DNA from: CF-162 sp040882565
GTDB taxonomy: Bacteria > Chloroflexota > Dehalococcoidia > SM23-28-2 > RBG-16-64-32
Length of the DNA: 64,000 bases
Reading direction: 5' to 3'
Assembly (NCBI GenBank): GCA_040882565.1
Contig: JBBEAZ010000014.1
Coordinates: forward strand, 62,001-126,000
The position numbers and the translations under genes were made by a program. Numbering within the stretch: position 1 is the stretch's first letter; the number at the start of each line of letters is the position of its first letter. Below, piece after piece: positions 32,368-40,703 of this stretch. Under the pieces are notes generated by a model. It did no database searches. It saw only the letters and a program-made list of their open reading frames with translations, and was not told the DNA's origin.

Positions 32368-33296
32368 TTAGCTGAACATCGCGACTGGAATCACCTGTAT
32401 CACGGGTCCACTGATCGTCGTCTCGGTCTTTGAGAAATCCATCCCCGACTCTCCAGCTTTGTCGAAGGCCGACTCCAACGCGGAAAGAGTTCCTTCCGGC
32501 AGGCGCGCAAGACCGGACTTCCTGAACAGATTGACTCCCTCTGATTTTACCTTGATGACCCTCGTGATCTTGCCGAGCACCCAGAATTCGCCGTCGATCA
32601 AATCGTTGAGGGAGGGGTCGTTGAAGTAGTTTGCGTCAACCATAAGCACCGCGCGCAGCCCTCGTGAGCCTGTCAACTCAGCCACGAGATCTACCGGGCC
32701 GTCTTGTCTCACTATCTTGAGGATGCTCGCCATCTGCTTGCCAAGCGTGGCCATCTGCTCGGTCTGACTTTTGTTGTCCGAGTTGAGGCGCGTGACAGAC
32801 TCGAGCACTGCTACCGCTTGGACGAATCCTTCGAGATTCCCCACTAGGGGATTCTTCCGAAGAACGGCCCGGAACTCGACATAGTCACCGCTGGTCAACC
32901 GCATGAACTCATCGGAACCGGATATCTCGTGAATGACTCCATGCTTGAACAGGTGATCGCGGGCCGGGATGTTGGCGTGTGTACGCGATCGGCTGTGACT
33001 TCCTCATTGTATTTTGTGCCGCGCTTCGCGTCCGTTCCGAGTTGGACGCCGACAAATGCGAATGGGTTCCCGGTCCCGAGGCTTGCCCTCGCCTCTGTTG
33101 AGTCGACTTGCTCATCCAGCGACGAAGTACGGACCCGACGGAGCCCGGCAAATCCATCTTCAATGATCGCCAGGAGGTCAAAAACCAGTCTTTGGTTCAG
33201 ATAGATGGGAATTGGGAAGTCCCGGGCGGTGTGCGCGGGACCGGGCTGCGGGGGCTCCACCGGCGTGCGTTTCTTACGGAACCACATTTTGAACAC
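32368..33296 (-). pseudogene. Frameshifted gene of unknown function (possibly DUF6414-like)
   Basis: Two frames make one protein. The 5' part (from 33296) reads MFKMWFRKKRTPVEP, IPIYLNQRLVFDLLAIIEDG and EEVTADRVHT. The 3' part reads NIPARDHLFKHGVIHEISGS, DYVEFRAVLRKNPLVGNLEG and a C-terminal beta-rich segment. The switch occurs around 32960-32975. The span is one base short of a multiple of three. The YLN-x-x-x-V-x-DLLA start recalls DUF6414 proteins, with low confidence. It converges with the methyltransferase gene. Confidence 0.5.
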
Positions 33297-33443
33297 TCTT
33301 TGTCCTCCGGATCCATGTTGCCACGGCCAACATTGCGTCTGTCAACGCGCAGGTGACACTAAGCCGCTGCCGTCCCTGACCAAAATTCGTTAGAGTCTAA
33401 ACGACAGAGCAACACCAGCCAGCGATTGCCTAGAGAGACAATA

Positions 33444-34220
33444 ATGTTCGATCCGTGGAAGAGACCCAGCCAAGAGATGCCAGAGCCGGTCGGACGAGTC
33501 CTGTCCGTGCGGTTCGACGAAGTCGAGGAGATACTAGCCGCAGAGGGGATGTTCGCCGTTGAGTCAATGGGCGATCGTCGGTTGCTAGTCTTCCATCAAG
33601 GCCTGCGTGTTGGCCGCGATCTTGTGGTAGCGCGGGCGGACAAGCGCTATGAGGGCTATCTTCAGGTAGTCCTTACCGCACTGTACTTCAAGGTCGTAAA
33701 TGATCTACTTGCGGCGTGTCTGCTGATTAGATGCGGCTATGCGCTACAGTCGTACCCTTGCATGCGTGCTGCCTTCGAGGCGGCGGAAATGGCGGAGTAC
33801 CTCCTAGCGAACGCAAGCGAGGTGAACGATTGCATTCGTGGTGGCGGGCGATTCGAGCGCAACCTAGATTGGATCAGAGCAGAATTGCCCGATACGGCAA
33901 CGCGAAGAAAGGCTTATGGATTCTTCAACTATTTCGCCCACAACAACATGAAGGGGATGAATGTCTATATGCGTCATGAGGACGGCGATGTCGTCATCGT
34001 GCACGCCGGCGCTCAAGAGCCACCGCACGACGCGCTGCGGCCATATGTCTTCGCGACAACTCTGCTGGCGTACGCCACGCGTACGTTGTGGCAGGCGGAT
34101 GTGGATGCCATCGATGACGACTGGGTCAAGCGGTTCAACGCGTTCGACCAGTCGACGAACCGGTCGTTCTCGGAAGTTGGTGAGCCACCAAATGATAAGG
34201 CAGCCGCGCCAACAGAATAG
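33444..34220 (+). CDS. Helical protein of unknown function
   Basis: The 258-residue product is mostly helical after about residue 60 (YEGYLQVVLTALYFKVVNDL, RCGYALQSYPCMRAAFEAAE, FFNYFAHNNMKG). The pattern of an aged-together helical bundle with an F-x-A-H-N motif recalls HEPN/DUF5677-like proteins, but I cannot confirm it. ATG 33444 is the first ATG; an in-frame TTG lies at 33426. It belongs to the accessory island. Confidence 0.6.
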   Translation: MFDPWKRPSQEMPEPVGRVLSVRFDEVEEILAAEGMFAVESMGDRRLLVFHQGLRVGRDLVVARADKRYEGYLQVVLTALYFKVVNDLLAACLLIRCGYALQSYPCMRAAFEAAEMAEYLLANASEVNDCIRGGGRFERNLDWIRAELPDTATRRKAYGFFNYFAHNNMKGMNVYMRHEDGDVVIVHAGAQEPPHDALRPYVFATTLLAYATRTLWQADVDAIDDDWVKRFNAFDQSTNRSFSEVGEPPNDKAAAPTE

Positions 34221-34338
34221 TGCGACCTTCGATCAATTAGTTTCTTGTGGCGAGCTGTACTTCGTAGGCCCAGCGGCCGAGGCTAGGCCCTGACCTACGG
34301 AGGAGGGTGGCGCGGCGGTTCGGCGGGGGCGCTGGCCT

Positions 34339-35472
34339 TTAGTCGGTCCTCATCTTGGCCGGGTCTATCGACATTTCGTGGCACCAGGCGACGTAGGCGA
34401 GGGGGGAGATTTCGCTGGGTTTGATTTCGCTGCGGCCGCCCCAGAAGACGTTGGTGTACGTGACGGGCATGCCGAGTTCGGCGAGGTGGGTGTCGATGGC
34501 GGCTTTGTGGGCGAGGACGAGGGTTTTGTCGGTGCCGTGGGCGACGCCCATGATGTTGACGTTGTTGAAGTTGGCGCCGCCTTCGCGCCAGTAGGCGTGG
34601 GTGAGGATGTGGTGGCGGCCGACCTCGCGGCCGGCTTCAACTTCGCGGCCGGGGGGGACGGCCCAGTGGAAGAGGGCGTTGTAGCGGGTGACGCGCTCGC
34701 CTGAGGCAGTCTCCTTGACGTGCTCGAGGAAGGTGGAGAAGCGGCCGATGAGCTTGCGCTCGTGGAGGGACTCGGCGACGCGGAAGAAGGTCTGTAGGTC
34801 GACGCCGGCTCTGGTGGCGCGAGCGCTCCAGGGGTCGCGGGCGATCTCGGCGACGTCGAACTCGCGCTTGAGGGCGGTGAGGACGCGCCACTCCATCTCG
34901 GTGAGTTGGGCGACCTCGGGGTACATGACCTCGGCGGGCTCGTCGGAGCGGCTGCCGGGCGCCATGCCGCGGCGGCGGGTGTGGCCGACGCCGAGGACGA
35001 AAAGGGCTCTGGCGGGCATCAGTCGGTAGGACTCGCAGCCTGTGCGGAGAGCGAGGAAGTCGCAGTGGGCGGGCATCGAGTAGCCCTGGGGGACTTTGAC
35101 GGTGGTCCAGAGCCGGTACTTCGAGCCGGGGGTCGCGCTGTTGTCGGTGGTGCGGATGACGACGTGGCCGCTGAAGGGGTCGCGCTGGAACATGAAGTCG
35201 AAGGCGGACTGTAGGCGGTCCTGGGGGACCTGCCAGGCGACGAGAGAGCCCTGGGCGAGGTTGGTGGAGAGGAGGGTCTGGCGGACGCGGCGGATGGTGC
35301 CGGCGGCGAGGAGGGCGCGGATGCGCTCGATGACGGTGTCGAGGGGGATTTCGGAGAGGCGGGCGATTTCGGCGAAGGGGTCGCGGTGGAAGCCGGCGAG
35401 GCGGTCTTCGGAGACGGCGAGGATGGCGGTGTTGGTGGGGTCGGTGAGGGAGAGGGGGGCTGTTTGAGTCAT
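34339..35472 (-). CDS. Two-module AsnC/siroheme-decarboxylase-like protein
   Basis: The 377 residues hold two similar halves, each a helix-turn-helix followed by an AsnC-like alpha/beta part: half one PFAEIARLSEIPLDTVIERI with AAGTIRRVRQ, half two LTEMEWRVLTALKREFDVAE with ERKLIGRF. Siroheme decarboxylases (AhbA/AhbB, NirD/L/G/H) have this fold, and fused pairs exist. A regulator role is equally possible. Strings of conserved His and Tyr (GRHHILTHAYW) favour an enzyme. No other heme genes are in the window. Confidence 0.5.
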   Translation of the reverse strand: MTQTAPLSLTDPTNTAILAVSEDRLAGFHRDPFAEIARLSEIPLDTVIERIRALLAAGTIRRVRQTLLSTNLAQGSLVAWQVPQDRLQSAFDFMFQRDPFSGHVVIRTTDNSATPGSKYRLWTTVKVPQGYSMPAHCDFLALRTGCESYRLMPARALFVLGVGHTRRRGMAPGSRSDEPAEVMYPEVAQLTEMEWRVLTALKREFDVAEIARDPWSARATRAGVDLQTFFRVAESLHERKLIGRFSTFLEHVKETASGERVTRYNALFHWAVPPGREVEAGREVGRHHILTHAYWREGGANFNNVNIMGVAHGTDKTLVLAHKAAIDTHLAELGMPVTYTNVFWGGRSEIKPSEISPLAYVAWCHEMSIDPAKMRTD

Positions 35473-35538
35473 GAGTGGTTAGCGGAGAGAGGCGAGAGTG
35501 GGCGGCAGGGTATAGCGTACGTCAGCCGGCCATCTCCG

Positions 35539-35573
35539 GCCAACTGTTAACTGTTCACTATCCACTGATCACT
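35539..35573 (-). repeat. Heptamer tandem repeat, copy B
   Basis: Five units on the minus strand: AGTGATC, AGTGGAT, AGTGAAC, AGTTAAC, AGTTGGC. The first overlaps the TAG stop of the molybdopterin oxidoreductase gene. Confidence 0.7.
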
Positions 35574-36189
35574 ACGAATAGCGTTCTTCTTTGAAGGGGT
35601 CGCCGCGGATGTGGTAGCCGTAGCGTTCCCAGAAGCCGGGTTGGTCGCGGGGGATGAATTCGAGGGCGTTGAGCCACTTGGCGCTTTTCCAGAAGTAGAG
35701 GTGGGGGACGAAGAGGCGGCAGGGGCCGCCGTGCTCGGAGGGGAGGGGTTGGCCTTCGTAGGTGTAGGCGAGGAGGTTCTGGTCGCGAAGCCCTACGGGT
35801 CCGAGAAAGTCGTCGAGGAGGAGGTTGGTGGTGTAGCCGCCGTAGCAGTGGGCCATGACGGCGGTGGCTTCGGGCTTGAGCTGGACGTGGGTCATGAGAT
35901 CGAGGACGGAGAGGCCCTCGAAGTTGGTGTCCATCTTGGACCAGGTGGTGACGCAGTGGATGTCGGTGTGGACCTTCGTGGTGGGTAGGGCGGCGAACTG
36001 CTGCCAGTTGAACTCGACTTCCTTCTCGACGAGGCCGAAGATACGGAGCTTCCAGTCGGCGGTGGAGACGCGCGGGGTGCCGCCGTAGGTGAGCGTGGGC
36101 CAGTCGTCGGTGACTTTCTGGCCGGGGGGCAGGCGGTCGCCGTACTTTTCGCGGTCCTTGGAGCGGCGGGAGAGGATGTCGAAGGCCAT
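35572..36189 (-). CDS. Molybdopterin-dependent oxidoreductase (sulfite oxidase fold)
   Basis: The 205-residue protein has the molybdopterin-binding core of the SUOX/MsrP family: WKLRIFGLVEKEVEFNWQQF, HCVTTWSKMD with the Mo-ligand Cys, and a C-terminal GGPCRLFVPHLYFWKSAKW. It lacks a Tat signal and a dimerisation domain, so it is the compact cytoplasmic type. The substrate is unknown. Confidence 0.88.
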   Translation of the reverse strand: MAFDILSRRSKDREKYGDRLPPGQKVTDDWPTLTYGGTPRVSTADWKLRIFGLVEKEVEFNWQQFAALPTTKVHTDIHCVTTWSKMDTNFEGLSVLDLMTHVQLKPEATAVMAHCYGGYTTNLLLDDFLGPVGLRDQNLLAYTYEGQPLPSEHGGPCRLFVPHLYFWKSAKWLNALEFIPRDQPGFWERYGYHIRGDPFKEERYS

Positions 36190-36195
36190 GGGATA

Positions 36196-36201
36196 AGGGT
36201 A
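36196..36201 (-). promoter_or_regulatory. -10 box of the molybdopterin oxidoreductase gene
   Basis: Minus-strand TACCCT ends 6 bases before the ATG at 36189, without a Shine-Dalgarno. Confidence 0.35.
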
Positions 36202-36216
36202 CAGGGTTGGGGAGAG

Positions 36217-36244
36217 AGTGGACAGTGGAGAGTGGACAGTGGAC
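36217..36244 (+). repeat. Heptamer tandem repeat, copy C
   Basis: Four units: AGTGGAC, AGTGGAG, AGTGGAC, AGTGGAC, between the divergent oxidoreductase and lspA genes. Confidence 0.75.
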
Positions 36245-36306
36245 AGCGGGCTGAGTGGCGCCGAGAGCGTGGTGTCGTTCTGGCGCTCACCTTCGTTGCG
36301 CCGGGG

Positions 36307-36342
36307 CCCTTCGCTGCGCCTGCGGCTGCCCTCAGGGAACGG
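36307..36342. repeat. REP-like repeat upstream of lspA
   Basis: CCCTTCGCTGCGCC, a GC-rich centre, then CTGCCCTCAGGGAACGG; same family as the copies at 30432 and 48918. Confidence 0.5.
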
Positions 36343-36391
36343 CGGGACGCGGGAAGGGGCGTGGGGTCGTGAGCGACGGGTGTGCGTCGCG

Positions 36392-36397
36392 TATCAT
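36392..36397 (+). promoter_or_regulatory. -10 box of lspA, leaderless arrangement
   Basis: TATCAT ends 8 bases before ATG 36406; no Shine-Dalgarno between them. Confidence 0.5.
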
Positions 36398-36405
36398 CGA
36401 CGGGT

Positions 36406-36942
36406 ATGCAGACGGTTGATGCGACGAGTGCGGCGGGGGAGCCGAGCGCGGGGGCGCCGGCGGTTCATCGGTATGCGTTTTGGGTGGCGGCGGCGGTTGT
36501 GGTGGCGCTGGACCAGGCGACGAAGACGGTGGTGCGGTCGACGCTGGAGCGGGGGGAGGCGTGGCCCTCGGAGGACTGGCCGGTGCGGATCAAGCACGTG
36601 ACGAACACGGGGGCGGCGTTCGGGATCCTGGAGGACCAGACGGCGTTCTTGATCGTGATGGCGTGCATCGGGCTGGCGGCGATCTACGTGTACTACCGGA
36701 ACCCGCCGTTCAACCACTGGACGGCGACGCTGGGAATCGGGATGCTGCTGGGCGGGGCCGCGGGGAACCTGATCGACCGCGTGCGGGTGGGCCGAGTGAC
36801 GGACTTCATCGACTTTCCGAATTTTCCTTCGTTCAACGTCGCGGACTCGTCGATCAATGTGGGGGTGGCGATCATTGTGATCGGATACCTGTTGTTTGAG
36901 ATGCGGAACGAACAGACGCCGCCGGCTGATGAGGACGGTTGA
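36406..36942 (+). CDS. lspA: Lipoprotein signal peptidase (signal peptidase II)
   Basis: The 178-residue inner-membrane aspartic protease removes signal peptides from lipoproteins such as those at 10565 and 50884. It shows four membrane segments and the family motifs LDQATK, VTNTGAAFGI, GNLIDRVRVGRVTDFI and FNVADSSI with the two catalytic Asp. The N-terminus has about 24 extra hydrophilic residues. It overlaps rluD by 14 bases. Confidence 0.93.
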   Translation: MQTVDATSAAGEPSAGAPAVHRYAFWVAAAVVVALDQATKTVVRSTLERGEAWPSEDWPVRIKHVTNTGAAFGILEDQTAFLIVMACIGLAAIYVYYRNPPFNHWTATLGIGMLLGGAAGNLIDRVRVGRVTDFIDFPNFPSFNVADSSINVGVAIIVIGYLLFEMRNEQTPPADEDG

Positions 36943-37831
36943 GCTAACGGCGGACCGCGGGGGTGAGCGCGTGGATACGTTTGTCGCGCGGCGCTTGCCG
37001 GAGCTTTCGCGGAGTCATGCGCAGAAGCTGATCGACGCGGGGTTGCTGACGATCGAGGGGCGGATACCGCGAGCTTCGGAGAAGGTGGGCGCGGGTGAGC
37101 GGGTGCGTGTGGAGATCCCGCCGCCGGAGGAGATGCGGCTGGAGCCAGAGGCGATCCCGCTGGCGATCGTGTACCAGGACCGCGACATCATCGTGGTCGA
37201 CAAGCCGGCGGGGCTGACGGTGCACCCGGCGCCGGGCCACCCTACGGGCACGCTGGTGAACGCGCTGCTGGCGGCGGTGCCGGACCTGCAGGGGATATCG
37301 GGGACGCTGCGGCCGGGGATTGTGCATCGGCTGGACAAGGACACTTCGGGGCTGCTGGTGGTGGCGAAGAACGACCGGGCGATGCGGGCGTTGCAGGGGC
37401 AACTGAAGGCGCGGCTGGTGCACAAGACTTACCTGGCGCTGGTCGAGGGGGTGCCGTCGCCGCGTGAGGGGGCGATCGAGGCGCCGATCGGCCGGAGCCC
37501 GAAGAACCGCAAGAAGATGGCGGTGGTGGCGAACGGGCGTGAGTCGGTGACGCGGTACAAGGTGCGGGAGGAGTTGCCGGGCAAGCTGGCGCTGCTGGAG
37601 GTGGAGCCGGTGACGGGACGGACGCACCAGATCCGGGTGCACATGGCGGCGATCGGGCATCCGATCGTGGGGGATGCGGTGTACGGGAAGCGGTCTGAGG
37701 TGGTCGGGCGGCAGTTCTTGCACGCGTGGAAGCTGGCGTTCGGGATGCCGCTGGGTGGGCGGCAGGTGGAGTTCGAGTCGCCGTTGCCGGCGGACCTGTG
37801 GGAGGCGCTGGAGACGCTGCGCGGAGGCTAG
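36929..37831 (+). CDS. rluD: RluA-family 23S rRNA pseudouridine synthase
   Basis: The 300-residue protein has an N-terminal S4 RNA-binding domain (RSHAQKLIDAGLLTIEGR) and the catalytic HRLDKDTSGLLVVAK with the nucleophilic Asp, plus VTGRTHQIRVHMA and GDAVYG. The family and size fit RluD. It starts inside lspA, the usual lspA-rluD pairing, and ends in a CTAG shared with the convergent gene. Confidence 0.9.
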   Translation: MRTVELTADRGGERVDTFVARRLPELSRSHAQKLIDAGLLTIEGRIPRASEKVGAGERVRVEIPPPEEMRLEPEAIPLAIVYQDRDIIVVDKPAGLTVHPAPGHPTGTLVNALLAAVPDLQGISGTLRPGIVHRLDKDTSGLLVVAKNDRAMRALQGQLKARLVHKTYLALVEGVPSPREGAIEAPIGRSPKNRKKMAVVANGRESVTRYKVREELPGKLALLEVEPVTGRTHQIRVHMAAIGHPIVGDAVYGKRSEVVGRQFLHAWKLAFGMPLGGRQVEFESPLPADLWEALETLRGG

Positions 37832-38139
37832 TCGACGCCGGGAGGTTTGCCGGCGCCGATGGGGGTGACGCCGGTGGCGTAGATGTAGATGCGGTTGTAG
37901 AAGCGGGCGAGGACGGGCTTGTGGCCCTCCGCCTGAAGTTGCCTGATGAGGCCGGGGAGGACCGCGCCGTAGCCCTTGAGGGGCAGGGTTTTGTAGTACC
38001 AGTAGTCCTCGCCGTTCCAGATGAGTTTGACGGAGGGCTCGACCTGGCCGTACTCGATGTAGGGTAGTTCGAGGCCGCCAGAGGCGAGGGTTTCGAGGCG
38101 GTCGTCGTGGACTTCGTGGACGCCTTGCATTGGTTGCAA
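37828..38139 (-). CDS. Conserved-looking small protein of unknown function
   Basis: The 103-residue product contains PSVKLIWNGEDYWYYKTLPL and a segment LIRQLQAEGHKPVLARFYNR. Start could be the first ATG or the fourth codon. It shares a CTAG stop overlap with rluD. Codon usage and length suggest a real gene; no family recognised. Confidence 0.55.
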   Translation of the reverse strand: MQPMQGVHEVHDDRLETLASGGLELPYIEYGQVEPSVKLIWNGEDYWYYKTLPLKGYGAVLPGLIRQLQAEGHKPVLARFYNRIYIYATGVTPIGAGKPPGVD

Positions 38140-38176
38140 CGATAGCGGGAGGTGGTGGCCAGGGGCAAGGGCGAAT

Positions 38177-38204
38177 AGTGGACAGTGGACAGTGGACAGT
38201 GAAT
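38177..38204 (+). repeat. Heptamer tandem repeat, copy D
   Basis: Units AGTGGAC three times and AGTGAAT once. The last T is the first base of the TAGAAT -10 box of gltX. Confidence 0.75.
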
Positions 38205-38209
38205 AGAAT
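38204..38209 (+). promoter_or_regulatory. -10 box of gltX, leaderless arrangement
   Basis: TAGAAT ends 6 bases before ATG 38216. A TGGACA in the repeat 19 bases upstream could serve as -35. Confidence 0.55.
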
Positions 38210-38215
38210 GGCGGT

Positions 38216-39670
38216 ATGAGTGTGCGAACGCGGTATGCGCCCAGCCCGACGGGGGAGCCGCATATTGGGAATATCCGGACGGCGCTGTTTGACTGGCTGC
38301 TGGCGCGGCATCACGGCGGGCAGTTCATCCTGCGGATCGAGGATACGGACCGCCAGCGGTTTACCGAGGGCGGCGTGGAGGCGCAGGTGGAGACGCTGCG
38401 CTGGCTGGGGCTGGACTGGGACGAGGGGCCGGACGTCGGCGGGCCGTTTGCTCCATACACGGAGTCCGAGCGGCTGGACATCTATAACGAGCACACGGAG
38501 CGCTTGATCCAGACTGATTGGGCGTACAGATGTTATTGCTCGCGAGAGAGGCTGGATGAGGTGCGGAAGGCGCAGCAGGCGCGCAAGGAACCGCCGCGAT
38601 ACGACCGCCATTGTCGCGAGCTGTCGGCGGAGGAGCGGGCGCAGCGTGAGGCCGAGGGCACGAAGCCAGTGGTGCGCTTCAAGACGCCTCTGACCGGCGA
38701 GACGGCGACGCGGGATGCGCTGCGAGGTGAAGTTACGTTCGCAAACGATACGCTGGACGACTTCGTGATCCTGAAGTCGGACGGGTACCCGACGTATCAC
38801 CTGGCGGCGATGGTCGACGATCATTTAATGGAGATAACGCACGTGCTGAGGGGAGAGGACTGGCTGTCGAGCCTGCCGCGGCACGTCTTGATTTATCGGG
38901 CGTTTGGATGGGAGCCGCCGATCTTCGCGCACGTGTCGAACATCGTGGGCGCGGACCGGTCGAAGCTCTCGAAGCGCCACGGGGCTCATGCGGCGCTGGA
39001 GTACCGCGAGATGGGGTATCTGCCGGAGGCGGTGGTCAACTTCCTGGCGCTGCTGGGGTGGTCGCTCGACGATCACACGGAGATCATCGACCGGGAGACG
39101 CTGATTAAGCATTTCGACATCGACCGGCTGCTGCCGAACCCGGCGGCGTTCAATGCCGACAAGCTGTTGTGGATGAACGGGATGTACATCCGCGAGATGT
39201 CGCCGGAGGAGCTGGCGGCGCGGGCGCGGCCGTTCCTCGAGAAGGCGCTGGGGCACGAGGTTGAGGCGGCGAGGCTGGCGCGGATTGTGCCCCTGATCCA
39301 GGAGCGAATTAAGACGCTGACGGAGATCGTCGAGATGGCGGACTTCTTCTTCACGGAGGGGCCGCTGGAGTACGATGCTGCGACGCTTGTTGGGAAGAAG
39401 TTCGCGGATGCGCCGGCGCGGGCGGCGGAGGGGCTGGAGCGGGTGATCGCTGCGTCTGAGCGGGTGACGGAGTGGTCGCACGAGGCGCTGGAGGCGGCGA
39501 TCCGGACGCTGGCTGATGAGATGGGCGTGAAGGCTGGGGACCTGTTCGGGGTGGTGCGGGTGGCGATCACAGGGAAGACGGCGGCGCCGCCGTTGTTCGA
39601 GACGATGGAGGTGCTGGGGCGGGAGGTTACGCTGGCGCGTTTACGGGAGGCGTTGGGGAGGTTGAGGTAG
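38216..39670 (+). CDS. gltX: Glutamyl-tRNA synthetase
   Basis: The 484-residue class I synthetase has the HIGH-type motif PHIGNIRTALFDWLLAR, KLSKRHGA as KMSKS motif, RIEDTDRQR for substrate binding and the helical anticodon-binding C-terminus. It begins VRTRYAPSPTGEPHIGN, the standard family N-terminus, so the start is secure. It may be non-discriminating if no glutaminyl-tRNA synthetase exists, which cannot be judged here. Confidence 0.95.
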   Translation: MSVRTRYAPSPTGEPHIGNIRTALFDWLLARHHGGQFILRIEDTDRQRFTEGGVEAQVETLRWLGLDWDEGPDVGGPFAPYTESERLDIYNEHTERLIQTDWAYRCYCSRERLDEVRKAQQARKEPPRYDRHCRELSAEERAQREAEGTKPVVRFKTPLTGETATRDALRGEVTFANDTLDDFVILKSDGYPTYHLAAMVDDHLMEITHVLRGEDWLSSLPRHVLIYRAFGWEPPIFAHVSNIVGADRSKLSKRHGAHAALEYREMGYLPEAVVNFLALLGWSLDDHTEIIDRETLIKHFDIDRLLPNPAAFNADKLLWMNGMYIREMSPEELAARARPFLEKALGHEVEAARLARIVPLIQERIKTLTEIVEMADFFFTEGPLEYDAATLVGKKFADAPARAAEGLERVIAASERVTEWSHEALEAAIRTLADEMGVKAGDLFGVVRVAITGKTAAPPLFETMEVLGREVTLARLREALGRLR

Positions 39671-39706
39671 GGGATTGCCGGGCTACCTACTTCGGGAAGT
39701 GGGTGC

Positions 39707-39742
39707 CCCGTTCGCCCATTCGTGAGCCTCAGGGCGAACGGG
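39707..39742. terminator. Hairpin after gltX
   Basis: Perfect 11-bp arms CCCGTTCGCCC and GGGCGAACGGG around a 14-base loop. No T-run follows, so it may be a REP-like element or a factor-independent stop of weak type. Confidence 0.5.
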
Positions 39743-39918
39743 ACGGGGCGTGCTACACCGCGAAGTGCTGGGCGGGCGGCCACGAACACAGCGGGCCGTT
39801 GAGGCGATTCGTGGGGTGCCTCGCCCCTACGCGGAATGTTGGGTGGAGGGGGGCAGGTTTGACCGGGATAGCGCTTCAGCTTCGATTCCTCAGCTTTCGC
39901 TGATGGTGGAGTTGGCGT

Positions 39919-39943
39919 CCTTCGATTCCTCAGGATGAACGAG
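39919..39943. repeat. CCTTCGATTCCTCAGG repeat
   Basis: A short relative of the CCTTCG/CTCAGG repeats. The stretch 39671-39948 between gltX and the sortase has no gene; it holds this repeat and the hairpin at 39707. Confidence 0.4.
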
Positions 39944-39948
39944 AGGGG

Positions 39949-40629
39949 TCAGGCGACGGCGATGAGGACGCCTCGGAGGACCTGGCGGTGGTCGTATTCG
40001 GCGCCGATGGGGCCGGGAACAAGGACTCTTTCGCCGGCGCAGGTGATGATGGTGATGGTGTCGGCGCCGGTCGGAAGCATCCAGTGCTGGGCGTCCTGGT
40101 CTGTTGGGGCGACGGTTAGTGAGTCTGTGATTTCGTAGACGAGGTGGCTGCCGTCCTGTCGCTGGATTTCGACGTGATCACCCGGTTGCATCTCACTCAA
40201 ACGCTTGAAGACGGCGTCTCCGCGCCACGTGACGTGTCCGGCGAAGACGGCGTTGTCGCCGTTGCCGGGATACGCGGAGAAGTTATACCAGGCGACGAGT
40301 TGGGCCTCGTACGGTACTTCGGGTACCTGGTTCTCGTCGACGCCGTAGGCGGAAACGGGGGCGTCGACGCCGATCTTATCCATGACCAAGCGGAAGGACT
40401 CGGTACCGACAACTTCGGCACCTGGAGGCAGTTGTCCGTCGGCGCCGGGGGCGGGACCGTTCGGCCGGATCCAGGCGAGCTGGCCGGGGGTGTTGCCTTT
40501 GTAGACGTACTCATACCCCGCGAAGCCGAGGAGACTGAAGCCAATGACCAGCCACATCATCGCGAGGATCATGTAGAAGCGTCTTTGACCCGTGGTTTGC
40601 GAGCGGGGCGAGCCGCGACGATACGCCAT
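39949..40629 (-). CDS. Sortase (class E/F-like), first of two
   Basis: The 226-residue transpeptidase has a basic lead, one membrane helix (MILAMMWLVIGFSLLGFAGY), then the sortase barrel with catalytic His in FAGHVTW, Cys in IITCAGE and Arg in DHRQVLRG. Sortases attach secreted proteins to the envelope by cutting LPxTG-like motifs; no such substrate is seen in the window. It follows the second sortase on the same strand. Confidence 0.9.
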   Translation of the reverse strand: MAYRRGSPRSQTTGQRRFYMILAMMWLVIGFSLLGFAGYEYVYKGNTPGQLAWIRPNGPAPGADGQLPPGAEVVGTESFRLVMDKIGVDAPVSAYGVDENQVPEVPYEAQLVAWYNFSAYPGNGDNAVFAGHVTWRGDAVFKRLSEMQPGDHVEIQRQDGSHLVYEITDSLTVAPTDQDAQHWMLPTGADTITIITCAGERVLVPGPIGAEYDHRQVLRGVLIAVA

Positions 40630-40703
40630 ATCCTAATTTGATAACGCAGGGGGTGGCGTGAGGTTGCTCTTAGAGCGTGATACTTTGTGAAACTTTGCGC
40701 GTA

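Noticed and set aside
36217..36244. Heptamer clusters considered as CRISPR arrays
   Set aside because: The repeat unit is 7 bases in direct tandem with no spacers and no cas genes nearby.
36944..38824. 626-codon minus-strand frame opposite rluD and gltX
   Set aside because: Low-complexity Arg/Pro/His-rich product, antisense to rluD and gltX; a shadow frame.
39703..39938. Short plus-strand frames between gltX and the sortase
   Set aside because: They lie in hairpin and repeat sequence and have no start signal or protein-like composition.
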